Assembly: GCA_021234155.1 (NCBI GenBank)
Contig: JAJEKV010000030.1
Span: 16,360,003 to 16,424,002, forward strand
Origin: Isoetes taiwanensis
Lineage: Eukaryota; Streptophyta; Lycopodiopsida; Isoetales; Isoetaceae
DNA: 64,000 nt
Direction: 5' to 3'
How positions within the stretch are numbered: position 1 is the stretch's first letter; every line of letters begins with the position of its first letter. Under the pieces are notes generated by a model. It was not told the DNA's origin and did not search any database. It saw only the letters and a list, made by a program, of their open reading frames with translations. A program made the position numbers and the translations under genes. Below are positions 43,292 to 54,384 of this stretch, piece by piece.

Positions 43292-44958
43292 TGTGACGTC
43301 CCCTACTCGTATACGGTGCACTCACCGTATACAAACAGGAGTTCTCCCCCTATACCAGCTCCATGCCGATACAGGGCCCTCCACATGACACTGCAACCAT
43401 GACGGGTTCCAGTGGGAAGAGTGAAGGGGTCATTTTACCCTGTCTCCCTCAGGGCCTACCTAGCTGCGGAAGCGTAAACATACATGTCAGTATATAAGAG
43501 CAACACATATATCCACCCCGGAGGGTGGTACATCACATCTGCATAGACAATGATCAGCACAATACATAGGGGAATCCTACCCAGGGCTCAAACTCAAAGG
43601 GACGACTGACGGCTTGGGTCTCCAGAGTTCGTTGCAGACAGAATCATGACAATGGATTGGGCTGGCATAAGAACATGGCATTGGGTTGTCCACTCCATCC
43701 GCCCCTCCTGTGCACACTTTGCAGAGTAGGCTGAAAAGTGTTGGGACCTGACTGTAGCCCGCCGGATGCATAGCCAAAGGGGGCTATTCCTGGGTTTCAT
43801 CTCCCCAGTTTTGATGGGGCAGGAAGGGATCACTCCCTCCAGAGATCTACCTACTGATTCAAGGTGACTAGAGGGCCACTGCCCGTATTCGACTGAACCC
43901 ACTGGAAAGTGAACACCACTTCACGGGTGTCGAGTCCATGCCTTACCCGCACTCAGTGGTAAGCCATTAGACCTAGTCACAATGACCCCCGGTAGGCCTT
44001 ACACACCAGAGGGATCGTTCAAGAATCAGAACAGGAACCTCCTTCTTAGCCAGTCTGGCCCCTTCACCCACAACCAAGTGTGGTTCTTGTACACAGGCCG
44101 AATCGATAGTGTACTAGAGAGGCTAATCTAGGAGCATCTACTACCAAGCTTTAGGTCTCTACCCCCCCTTCCCAATACAAGGAGTTCATAGAGATACATC
44201 ATCCATATACATCACAGAAGAACTAAAGAACTATATCTAACCTACATCATAGAGTTAGGTTCTTTAGTTAGAGTCTGGTATCTAGAGATCTAGAAGGATG
44301 CTATGGGCAGTCTAATAGGCTAAACCTACTGATTCTATGAATGAAATAGGGTTTAGACTATTTAATTGGCCAAATACCTGATCTTTGGGTGGCTCCTCCT
44401 GACCTGAGCTCGACCATCCTGCTGAAACGCTCGAATCAAGGGAAACTAATGGTGCAATTCTCTCAGGCAGAGTTTGGGAGGCGGTTTTGGCTCTTGGGGC
44501 AGCCAAAACAGAGCTCTAAAACCCTAGAAACGAAAAATGGGCAAGTTAGGGTTTCCCTTCCTAAATAGACAAGGGGTTGGCTAGGGTTTCCAATTATCCC
44601 CTTTAGGCATGTGGGATAATTGGGAATGGGCCCACTTGCCTTTAATGGCTAGGTGGCAAAAAGTGCCCACATGGAAATGTGTGCCCATATTAATGTGTAC
44701 ATTGGAAAATGTGCACATTAATTGCACACTTGGGTATGGCCCACTTGGCATCAAGTGTCCACATGGAAATGTGTGCCCATATTAATGTGTACATTAGAAA
44801 ATGTGCACATTAATAATTGCACATATTCCTTGCAAGTTGCCCCCTAGGGCTACCCACCTGGCTACACGTCGGCGTACACGTCAGTCGGAGTGGCGTGTAC
44901 GCGTGACGAGGCAGTACAATATACGTTCTGGGACCGTATACTGTCCTGGAACGTCACA
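43292..44958 (-). repeat. 5' LTR of the 13.3-kb chromovirus
   Basis: 1667 bp with TG...CA ends, partner of 31648-33317. It should carry the promoter for gag-pol. Its outer edge is followed by GTTCC, the target-site duplication. Confidence 0.93.
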
Positions 44959-46470
44959 GTTCCAGCATAATATACGATCTGAATACGTATATTATATTGC
45001 CACGCCATGCGTACATGTCACCTTGACAGGTACTTGAGAGCCGTAAAAGGTTGCACCTAGGGGGCAACCTCGTATTGCACATGTATATTAAACATATGCA
45101 ATTAAACCCCTTTGCCAAATGGCAAAGCCCCATTGGTCCCTTCGAACCTAAACCTAAAAGATCATGTAAAAGGAACAAAAGGGGAAACCGAAAACCCTTT
45201 CCATTTTCGCATTTTGGCTTCCTTGAGCCATTCCGCCAAGCCAAGCTGCTAGATCACCCCCAAGCCGCATTTGCACAACAGGTCTCTCAGGAGTAGCTGT
45301 CTTCAGCCCAAGCGAAGGCATAGATGCGATTCGAGGAGCAGGAGCAAGCCAAGGATCAGGTAACCTGTGATTCCGTTGTGCAAAGCCAACTTTTAGCCCG
45401 GCAATGAGCTAGGATAGTATGGTAGATCAGTCTTAGCAGCCTTATAGGTCCTAAGATTACCAGCCTTAACGAATGAACTTAACCATGTATGTTTAGGTAG
45501 ATAGATTAGATATTATTCAGTACCTCAGTTTTCTTATGATGATGATGTTCCATTCTATGATCTCCTGTGTATGTGGGAAGGGGGGTAAAGGCCCTAAAAC
45601 CTTCAGTAGCAAATGATTCTAGATAATCTCATTAATTCCCAATTAATGTGGCCCGTGCACAAGAGCTCGCCTGGTTGTGAGTGGCGGGGCTAGATTGGTG
45701 GAATAAGGAGGACTTGTCCCGCTGTCTGATCCCTCTGGCGTGTAAAGCCTATCAGGGATCTTAACGGGCTAGGCTTAATGGTTTGCCACTGCGTGTGGGC
45801 AAGGCATGAGCTCGACACCTCTTGGGTGATGTGTCACCTTCAATGAGGTTCAAGTCGAAGACGGCCTGTGGCCCTCTAGCTGCCTGCGATGGGCATGCAT
45901 ACCTCTGGAGGGGGTGATCTCCCTCCTGCCTCACCGGGGCTGGGGAGATGAAATCCAGTAGTAGCCCCTTTGGCTACGTACACGGCAGGCTACGGTCCAG
46001 ACCCTAGACTGTTCATCCTACTCTGCAAAGTGTACACTGGGAGGGGCGGATGGAGGGGACTACCCTACAACCATGTTCCAATGCCAGCCCAATTCACTCT
46101 TATGAATTCTTTCTGCAATGACTTCTGGAGACCCAAGCCGTCAATCCATACCCTGGAGTCTGAGCCTTGGGTAGGATCTCCCATGTGATGATGATATTGT
46201 TGACGTGTTTATACATGTATGCTATGGTATAGTCATCCTTCGAGGTGACTATGTTTGCATTTGATGTCATGTGCTTACGTTTATTCACGCTTCCACAGCT
46301 AGAACGGTCCCGAGGGAAGACGGGACAAATGACCCATCCATTCTTCCTCATCGATCCATTGCTAAAGGATTGGTGTTAGGTGGATGGCCTCTGTCAGCAT
46401 GGCTGTCAGGGGGATGAACTCCGCCTTCCAATACGATGGGAGCATCGTAGAAGAAGTAGGGGATGTCACA

Positions 46471-47600
46471 CTTTCTTAGGCACAATATTCAATACATGTG
46501 TTTTGTGTTGTGGTGTATACCTCTCTCTCTTGTGCTTTCTTAGTAAACTAGTAAGTTCAACACCATATTACTGGATAAGGGAACTTCCATATAAAGATGG
46601 ATTTGCTATAAATCACAACAAGCAGTTGTAAAGTGCCTTATAGCAATGCTGATATTTTGATAATTGTAAAGGCTTTTATAATAATAGGTTAATGTTAGTA
46701 CAAGTGCTATAGTGATGAGCAAATTAACATCGTCTATGTGAATAGTGACATCAAAAGATCCAAAACATTGGGCTCTATTTGCACGACCACAAGCGATTGA
46801 AAAATAGAAGCCATAGCCATCTCTGCCCGCATTGAGAGGTCGGATATCTATAGAGAAAGAACAATAGCTTTTTCATCAAACAGAGTTTTAAAAGGCTCAG
46901 ATTTATAGTAATCAACTATTTAATGCCACTTTATTCAGCAAAACATTCATATCATTGATGAATCGAAATAATCTGCCAAAGAATACAAAATTTTGGTGAT
47001 TAGGCCAAAATGACTTTTCTGGCGGACCTTAAAAAATTTTGGCATCCAAAAAGCCAAAAACCTTAGGCCCATGTTCATATGAAAATTTAAAAGATACTTT
47101 TCACTGTCAGGAAAAGGAATCAGTAATGTATACACCTAGAATATATCTCAAGATGCCCAAACCCACCTTCTCGCTAATAAATTGCCCCTTAACGTGAAAT
47201 AGGAATTATGTATGAAAGCTCAACTTACCAGTTGAGGTAACAAATTTGATGAAGATTAATAAACACCTAGAAAGGTAGATAAGAATCCAATAAGAATAAG
47301 ATCAATATTTTGAATATTAGAAATAAATAGAAACGTATTATTGAAGCAAGAAGAACCAATTAATATGACATATCCATCTGCTAATTCGAAATGCAGATGG
47401 TTCAATCGATTAAGGGGTATGTAAATACTTAAATTGATATTTCGAATTGTCCTAATTCCTAATATCTTAACTATGTAAACACTTAAATTGAATACAATGG
47501 TGATGCCAGTACTTGATATGCAAGAGATGCATTTAGCAGTAGTGTTATTTTATGTTATCGGCATCTAGGATTCATAAATTCAGAAACTTATTGGCATGTC
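46471..47600. other. Copia LTR remnant, then anonymous DNA
   Basis: 46480-46552 (ATACATGTGTTTTGTGTTG... to CTAGTAAGTTCAACA) matches the complement of the copia LTR at 24196. The rest is A- and T-rich with no sustained frame. Confidence 0.5.
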
Positions 47601-47922
47601 GTGTAGGCCTGAGTCTACTAATTGCAGGTTGAATATCTGTATGCCCACGAGCCAAAAAATAGAGACAAAAAAGAGACCTGCTCTAAAAGTCAGCTTATTA
47701 ATTTTGAGTTGAAGAAAAGCAAGATAAGGTTGGAAACTTCTTTGGGGTGCGCCATTCATTTATGGGTTGAATACTTAAATGGCATGACACGTCCACGTGG
47801 GGGATTTAATGCAAAATTTCTTCAATGCATAACACGTTCATGTTTGGGATTCAATGCAAAATTTCAATGTTGATCAGTTGCTCTCCTAAAAGGCATGATG
47901 ATATAGAGTAAAAGCTTGCCAA
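47601..47922. other. Non-coding DNA with a 45-bp tandem duplication
   Basis: At 47780-47870 a unit of about 45 bp is duplicated (GGGGGATTTAATGCAAAATT and TTGGGATTCAATGCAAAATT). I see no gene. Confidence 0.45.
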
Positions 47923-48207
47923 TCAGCGAAAAATAGGCGAACCTTCGTCCTTAAGGGCTACCTTGAACAGGTGAGCGTCTTTTGGGCTCTGTTTTGTCTT
48001 TTGTGTTTGTTTCTTCATCATGTCTGCTATGAGAAGGGCAGCCAGAAAGGGCAGGGCTGCTGCTGCCCATAGGCACATCCCTTCCATAAACTCTGGTTGA
48101 TCTGGCATGATTCTGCACTGAAGAGCAGAAGACGGTTGTAGTAGGAGGGAATTTATGCAGCATTCATATGGAGAACTAATTTTGCCGCCGCTGCAAACTG
48201 CAACCAA
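47923..48207 (-). CDS. Possible small membrane protein, 94 aa
   Basis: An unbroken minus-strand frame. It contains a hydrophobic stretch (LWAAAALPFLAALLIADMM, about residues 47-65) long enough to cross a membrane, followed by a basic tail (KKQTQKTKQ). An inner ATG at residue 34 (MPDQPEFMEGM) could be the start. I do not recognise the family, and no other exon or promoter is visible. It might be a host exon or a chance frame. Confidence 0.25.
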   Translation of the reverse strand: MVAVCSGGKISSPYECCINSLLLQPSSALQCRIMPDQPEFMEGMCLWAAAALPFLAALLIADMMKKQTQKTKQSPKDAHLFKVALKDEGSPIFR

Positions 48208-48689
48208 ATCGGCTTATTTACCTTTTACGCTCATATGGGTTTTTGTTCTTCTTTGGTTCCTGCTGTACCGCTGCTTCAAAAGACCCTAAATGCAACAACC
48301 ATTTCAGCGACTGCCAAATTAGCAGCCGGTCCTAAACGCAACAGCCAAATCCGCGTGGAGGGTTCAGTGTGGCGGTGGAAAATCTTGAAGCAGCGTTGAA
48401 GCCTGCTTCAATCGATTCTAGTTGCTTCAAAAAAAATCATCCATGTGAATGCACCCTTAGCCTTCTACCTAGGTAAGCAACAAGCAATGAAAGACAGAGG
48501 TTATTCAGAAATTCGCGAACAATGGGAAGGTTCCAAATGAAAAACAAGGTTCCAAATGAAAGACAAGCTTCTGGTGAAAAAGAGGTTCAATTCCTCTGGG
48601 CTTGGATTTGGTTTGTTCTGAAAAGCAAGAAATTTGATGCCGTTCCAACTTGCAGTAGCAGTCAGTGGCCTGGTCCGATCATCCCTATA

Positions 48690-49330
48690 CATAGGCTTAT
48701 TGTGAACATGGATGCACAGATTGCATGCACAGGCAAGTGAGTTATGAGCATTGGATTCAAACTGGGGTTAGATTTCTCAGGCTCAGTGTCATCTTTCAAT
48801 GATGCTCTTGTGTTTGTGTTATGCCTTGGGGTAGACTACGATTTCATATGCTACTATATTGTATGGAATCCAGTTTGCATAAGTACCGTTTTAAGCCATG
48901 GTGTTGGATGAAGGGGCGCCCCTTTAAAAGTGGGTCAATTTGACCCCACGAAGACCTTCAATGTGCGTGAAAGATGTGCGTAGAGGCAATATCCTATGCA
49001 TTGTGCCAGGATCCGAGGGCCCACAAGCCATAATACATGTATCGTCCAGGTAAGCTATGGGCCTTGGATTCATCTGGGGTTCGATTCCCCAGGCTCATGC
49101 AATTGTGTAATGTTCTTCATGTTATTGAATCATGAAGTATTCTTATGGAGTAGTCGATTCTATTGCTTTGGTATTGTATTGTATAAATGGCAAAATACTA
49201 TTTTATCCAATGGTGTATGCTTTGATAGTGCCCCCCTTTAAAATCAGGTCAACAGGAGGCAGCAGTTTGACCCGAGAAAGGCTTGAATTGGGCATTCTGG
49301 ATTTGTGCGGAGGGAGTATGTTCCCAGATG
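48690..49330 (+). mobile_element. Two tandem tRNA-related SINE-like copies
   Basis: Two similar units of about 300 bp. Each has a B-box-like centre, ACTGGGGTTAGATTTCTCAG (about 48759) and CTGGGGTTCGATTCCCCAGG (about 49073), with the second forming a perfect T-arm stem. Both are followed by a related block containing CCCCTTTAAAA, then GGTCAA...TTTGACCC (48920-48960 and 49225-49275). The A-box is weak. They look like related short retroelements in tandem. Confidence 0.55.
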
Positions 49331-49439
49331 TGCCGTCATCCAATGGCTCAGAAACCATGATATTAACTTATTTAAATCTGCATGATTATGCAAAGCATGG
49401 AATCCAAGGTTTTAGGGTTTAGAACTAGTAATGGCGCCA

Positions 49440-50260
49440 AACATTCATGGGCTAACATTGGAACTCCAACCACATAGACCACACCATCCCGTGGTGTCCA
49501 AGACCAAGTCATGACCTACCGTCCGACAGTATTCTGGGTCATACATGCCCCCATGGAGACTCGAACTCGAGCCCTGCTCTGATACCAAATGTAACGTTCC
49601 TAACCGACATGCCCTTAACCATCTGGGCAAAACCGTCTAGACATTTATGAGTAGTCGCTTCTACCCATTTCGGGTCATACTTCCCCCATGGAGACTCGAA
49701 CTCGAGCCCGCTCTGATACCAAATGTAACGTTCCTAACCAAAACCGTCTAGACATTTATGAGTAGTTTCTTCTATCCATTTCGGGTCATACTTGCCCCCA
49801 TGGAGACTTGAACACGAGCCCTGCTCTTATACCAAATGTAACGTTCCTAACCGACATGCTCTTAGCAACTGGGCAAAACCATCTAAATGGGTAGAAGCGA
49901 CTACGTTTAGACAGTTTTGTCTAGATAGGTAAGAGCACGTCGGTTAGGAACATTACATTTGGTATTAGAGTAGGGCTCGAGTTCGAGTCTCCATGGGGGC
50001 AAGTATGACCCGAAATACCGTCGGATGGTAGGTCATGACTTGGACACCACGGGATGGTGTGGTCTATGGCTTGTGATGCTCGAGGACGAGCATAGTTCTA
50101 ATGGGAGAGATTATAACGGACCCATAGGAGACCACTCGAGTGGATCTTGGTGTTATATTCCCGAGACACCAATATAAATGGGTAGAAATGACTACTCATA
50201 AACATTTAGACAGTTTTGCCCAGTTGGTTAAGGGCATATCGGTTAGAAACGTTACATTAA
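49440..50260. mobile_element. TRIM-family fragments, inverted arrangement
   Basis: Same family as the TRIM at 59935-60480. From 49440 to about 49880 the minus orientation is repeated at least three times (CATGGAGACTCGAACTCGAG, then GCTCTGATACCA, the primer site reversed, and GTAACGTTCCTAACCGACAT). From about 49885 to 50257 the plus orientation appears: LTR end (GTTAGGAACATTACA), primer site variant TGGTATTAGAG, internal part, and a 3' LTR ending GAAACGTTACA. The head-to-head copies could fold into a long hairpin RNA. Confidence 0.7.
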
Positions 50261-50589
50261 TGAGTATAACAAATACATAAAACAAATATATCATGTTTAA
50301 GGGAGGTTGGCATGGTGGTAAGTGCCTATAGCTAAAGTTGGGAGGTGAGTTCAACTCTAAGTAAGACAAAAAAGATCTCCTCTTTTTTTTCTTTATACGA
50401 TGGAAAAAATACAGCGGAAAGTTTTCTTGATATGATGGGAAATTTATACAGTGGAAAAAAAATACAGCGGAAAGTTTTTTATACAACGCGTATAAATTGG
50501 CGTTGAGGTTGTTTTTGCTCCTCCAGATCAAATTTTAAGGCCCCTAAATATCAAATTTTAAGGCCCCTAAATACCTTTATAGTCAAACT
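50261..50589. other. Short A/T-rich spacer
   Basis: No gene. It contains a small direct repeat (ATACAGCGGAAAGTTTT, 50410 and 50461) and a duplicated CAAATTTTAAGGCCCCTAAA (50528 and 50552). Confidence 0.5.
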
Positions 50590-51332
50590 AGGCAGGATTC
50601 CACCTCCATTTCACCATCATGCTCGTCATTTGGTGCTGAACCACATCATAGCATCTACAGCCCCGTGGGCTCTTGTGCACAGGCCGCATTTAATGGGATC
50701 TAAGGTGTTCTAGCTAGGAGCATCTCTACTTTCTAGATGGCTTTTAGGTCTCTATCCCCCCTCCCCCCCCAAACCTATACAACACAGGAGGAACAGAAAG
50801 AGAGCTATCACAGAATATCCATCCATCCATCCATAATATCAAATAGAACATGAAATAAAGGCTAATGAAACGACTACTCATACAAGGGTTAATCCTATAG
50901 CTGTCTAGAAGTCCAAGTTACCTACCTACTAACCAAAATCATAGCTATCTCTCTGGTTCTCCATCCTTCTGGCTGGAACAAAGGTGAACAACAACTCCTC
51001 CACCAATCTCTCGCGAATTGATCTGGGGCAAATTGGGGTGGAAGCCCCAATTTGGATGACCCCAATTTGGATGTCCCAAGTTAGCAGGTCTGCCTTGCCC
51101 AATCGATTTGGGTCAGGTGGTAGTTCTAGATTAGTTATCCTTAACTAATTGATATTTTAGCCCTTTTTAATATTAGGATAAGCTCTAAATTCGAATTAGG
51201 GTTTAAGGTTAGGTTTCCACCTTAATAATTAATGAGCCTTAGCTTATGAATAATTAATGCATTATTAATTATTCATAGTGACGTGTCATGTATTTATACC
51301 TAAAAAGCCATATAAATACGTGGAATGTCACA
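50590..51332 (-). mobile_element. Truncated LTR, same family as 5477-7027
   Basis: About 740 bp that match the second part of the LTR at 5477-7027: ATTTGGTGCTGAACCA, TTAGCCCTTTTTAATATTAG, AAATTCGAATTAGGGTTT, and the end TACGTGGAATGTCACA. The other half and the internal region are missing. Confidence 0.75.
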
Positions 51333-52550
51333 TTTAAGAACTGGAGGATGGATTTTAGGGTGCTTGGCTTCCTCTTTTGGGTTGACTCATTTCCTTCTTT
51401 TTTGGTTAAAGTGTAGTTTCTGGTTGAATCCGTGGGTTTTTGGATGAATCAGTGGGATCTACTATAGATCCATGCGTTTCTAGTTGAATCCATGAGATTC
51501 TGGTTATTCGTCCATAAAAAAACGTCCTTAGGTAAAGAAAATAAATACCTCTTACCTGTTATGCAATGTATAAGTTGGGGGCTGCTTCTTGTTCCAAATC
51601 AGAGTAATCAGATTGCCAAAGGACTGAAAAACCTTTCTGATCACCTATAAAATCAATATCAATATCAATATCAAACCATCTCATTTCTCCTACAACTCCC
51701 GATCCACTTTACTCTCAGTTATGACATGCATGTGCCGGATTGGGTGTTTGGAAGTGAAGAGTGATGAATGAAATGAGCACGCACCATGTCATTCAGGTGC
51801 GTGGGACCTGACCTTCCAAAGGACGGGGGGAGAGAAGATAACGAAGGTCTTCCGTCTCCAATTCAGGAAAAATAATTCTTCAGCATGTTTTTTGGCATAT
51901 ACTTTAGAGGCTGATGACAAAAGCACAATACTGTTAACCATGCAATAATTACTATATCATGGACATCCATATCGATGAACTAATATTTCCTTCATTATTG
52001 CGAGAGAAAGATTTGGTGTCAATGATAAAGCTACCTCTCAGCCTTTCCTTAAAACCTGTAAAATGCAGTATCAAAAACAAGTTGCAGCTTTAGGAGGTTT
52101 TGTGGGCATTTCATATCTGCCACAGTCTTTAGACCCTATAAAATTTAGCTATTATTCCTCTTTTTGTAGTTGCATTATACATACTCGAGGGATTCACTTA
52201 TAACAAAAGGATATGCCATCTGCATTCAAGGGGTGGCCAAAAACACCCCTGGTATACTGACTTATGAAAGCTAAATCTACATGAGATTTTGACATTCGCT
52301 TGTGTTCAATCTCTTCCTTGGAATGAAACTATTGTATCACATTTTTAGCTCTGAATCTCATTATTTTATCACTTGAGTTTCTTTCCATTCAATTTTTTGT
52401 AATCTTAGGTTTATAAACTCTTTGCAAAATCCCACATGACACTCTAGACTCAGGATTTGCCTGTTAGATCCAAGCGTCCTCACCGAGAGCTGTTGTGCCC
52501 CAAGGAGTAATGAATGCAATTTTGTCTTGATCTCCTTCCTTCATCTTATC
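51333..52550. other. Anonymous DNA, no gene recognised
   Basis: No sustained frame or known motif. There is a short ATCAAT-type microsatellite near 51652 and an imperfect repeat of GTTGAATCC(G/A)TG near 51425 and 51480. Confidence 0.5.
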
Positions 52551-54107
52551 TTAAATTATCTTGATTGCAAAATAATTGAATCCAAAAAACCCATCTAGAA
52601 AGGAATAAAACTCTTTACCTGCACCTACATATAAAATATCCTGTATAAAATGCGAAGAAAAAAAGTCTCTTAAGATTGCCCTATTCAATTCTTGATAATC
52701 AATGCAGATCCTTAGCAAGCCATTTTTCTTACGTATAGACATTATGCATGAAACCCAAGATGGGTTTATACTTTCAAATATCAGCCCAACACTTAGCATT
52801 TTTTGTATTTCCTTCTCAATAAGCTTCAATAATGCTAAATTGATACACCTAAGCTTTTGTTGAATAGGTCAAACTCCTGGCTTAAGCTTTATTTCCAATT
52901 CACACATTCTTTGGAATACCCTTTAACTCATCATAATTCCAAGCAAATTTTTCATTCATTTCCTGAAACAAATCTTGCAAATATCAAATTTCTTCTTCAA
53001 CAAGCTAAATCCCCGGGGGTGCACACAATGTGAAGTCTATAAGGCATGTGCGCGCATAGGGTCAAGAGAAATTATCCCTTATACGGATTTTCCTATAAAT
53101 CCCTTATATTTCATATACCCCTACCATATTTCCTTACAAATGTATACGGAATTAAAGAAAAAAAAATCCCCTCCCATACTTATACGGTACGGTACAGTTT
53201 TGGCCCAAAAAAAACCCCTACCGTACACGCACATGTTTTGTACGGTTTTTTCTGTGTGCACCCCTCGGGGCTAAATCCCAACAATTATCAGTCCATTCTC
53301 TCCTCCTTTGACAATAGCAAGCTCATGTACTTTTTCTCGAGATACATCCATTATCAAAATTGGATGTTAGCTGTTGCAACCATTTCTCGTCTACATCCTT
53401 TTTTCTAAGTCCCCCTTGGCTCAAATTTTCTAAGAAGGCTTCTCTACACTAGACACCAGCTTCAATTTAGAGATCTGGTCACATGATTAATTTCCAAATA
53501 CTAAAATCCTGTAGAGCTCTAATGACCAAATTTTTGTATTTCTCCATTTTAACATTCCTTGTCTTATATTCCCCTAGCACGTGCTTACAAAAAAATTGAG
53601 AATCTCCGAAGATTTTTAGCACATCAATTCCTGCCATTTTAGCCTCTTCAAGTCCCAATAAGAGTGCCTCGTACTCTGTCGCATTTGAGGTGATTTCTAG
53701 TAATACCTTGCTTGCTTTTGCAATTATGTGTCCCACTTCATCCTTAATCAACACCCCCAGCAAATGCCTCCATCGAACCACAATGTGGCAGTGCCCTTAT
53801 CCATGCGATGTTTCAAAGAAACATCGTCATCTCTTATCCCTACAATAGTATAAATGCCACATGCTTTGGGTTTGAGGTAATTCTTTGAGTCAATTGTAAA
53901 GGTCTCTTTAGGAGCTTCACTTGCATCTCCTTCCCTGTTATAAACTATTACTGTTCTAGTTCCATCAGAAATTGTGCAAGTGCCCTTAGACCATATAGGT
54001 CTAGCATCGACGGTTTTCAGCCAAACCCTTCCAAATAACAAATCATATATCACTGCATCTTTTCCTGGATGCCCAAAAGTAACTACTATAAAGTCAGTAG
54101 CTACCAT
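52551..54107 (-). pseudogene. Ty3/gypsy fragment: protease, RNase H, RT
   Basis: Minus strand. First a protease-like region (FGHPGKDAVIYDLLFGRVWL, 54080 downward). Then RNase H (LWFDGG, GVLIKDEVGHIIAKASKV, NATEYEALLLGLEEAKMAG, FGDSQ, GEYKTRNVKMEKY), which by TEYEALLLGL looks like the archaeal-type RNase H of Tat/Ogre-like elements. Then, after a MITE, RT: NVCELEIKLKPG, LIEKEIQKMLSVGLIFES, SCIMSIRKKNGLLRICIDYQ, FYSFLDGFFGFN. The order protease, RNase H, RT differs from the usual one with RNase H after RT. The frame changes at about 53760. The rest of RT and integrase are missing. Confidence 0.8.
53011..53270. mobile_element. MITE in gypsy fragment, TSD CTAAAT
   Basis: A 260-bp insertion with inverted ends CCCCGGGGGTGCACAC and GTGTGCACCCCTCGGGG, flanked by CTAAAT at 53005-53010 and 53271-53276. 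It carries repeated ATACGG motifs and has no coding capacity. Relative of the MITE at 20148-20385. Confidence 0.88.
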
Positions 54108-54384
54108 ATACCGTGAACATTAATTGGCATTCTGGTGACCATACCTATAGACTCAATACAATTACATCCAAGAGGACAATTGTCAGAAATAGGACTAAGG
54201 CCATATTTCGATCTAAATGGATTATAATGCTTTGCAATGCTCTCTAGATTGGATAAGCTCTTGTTGGCTAGCAACCAAATGAAATAAGAAATTTTTGGAG
54301 GGCAGTAAGATAACCAAGTGTTCTTGTGAACTCTATAAACTTCCTCATCATTTAGGCTCCAATAGACTTTAGCATTTGAAGGAA
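54108..54384 (-). pseudogene. L1-type LINE ORF2, zf-RVT end
   Basis: The C-terminal part of the LINE whose main body lies at 57498-63867, displaced by the second LINE. It reads NAKVYWSLNDEEVYRVHKNT, then YCPPKISYFIWLLANKSLSN and CPLGCNCIESIG, the zf-RVT pattern. The zinc region is cut at about 54110, where gypsy sequence follows, so the 3' end and A-tail of this LINE are lost. Confidence 0.8.

Larger units (their letters stand above)
31648..44958 (-). mobile_element. 13.3-kb chromovirus carrying a histone H3-like gene
   Basis: A structurally complete Ty3/gypsy element on the minus strand: LTRs at 43292-44958 (5') and 31648-33317 (3'), primer-binding site 43279-43290, polypurine tract 33318-33331, and 5-bp target-site duplications GTTCC at 31643-31647 and 44959-44963. 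In transcription order: leader with two hairpins, H3-like gene, two more hairpins, a second accessory gene, gag, protease, RT, RNase H, integrase and chromodomain. Usual plant chromoviruses have only gag-pol, so the 4 kb ahead of gag is extra. The pol frames are broken in this copy, though some breaks may be sequencing artefacts. It is younger than chromovirus B, into whose LTR it inserted. Confidence 0.93.
31637..46470 (+). mobile_element. 3' LTR of chromovirus B, interrupted
   Basis: The LTR begins TGTGACGTTCC at 31637, right after the polypurine tract. After 11 bp it is interrupted by the 13.3-kb element, and it resumes at 44959 (GTTCCAGCATAATATACG) and runs to GATGTCACA at 46470. Without the insert and one GTTCC it is about 1518 bp with TG...CA ends. 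Its second half is repeated at 21204-21869. Only 31637-31647 and 44959-46470 belong to this LTR. Confidence 0.88.
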
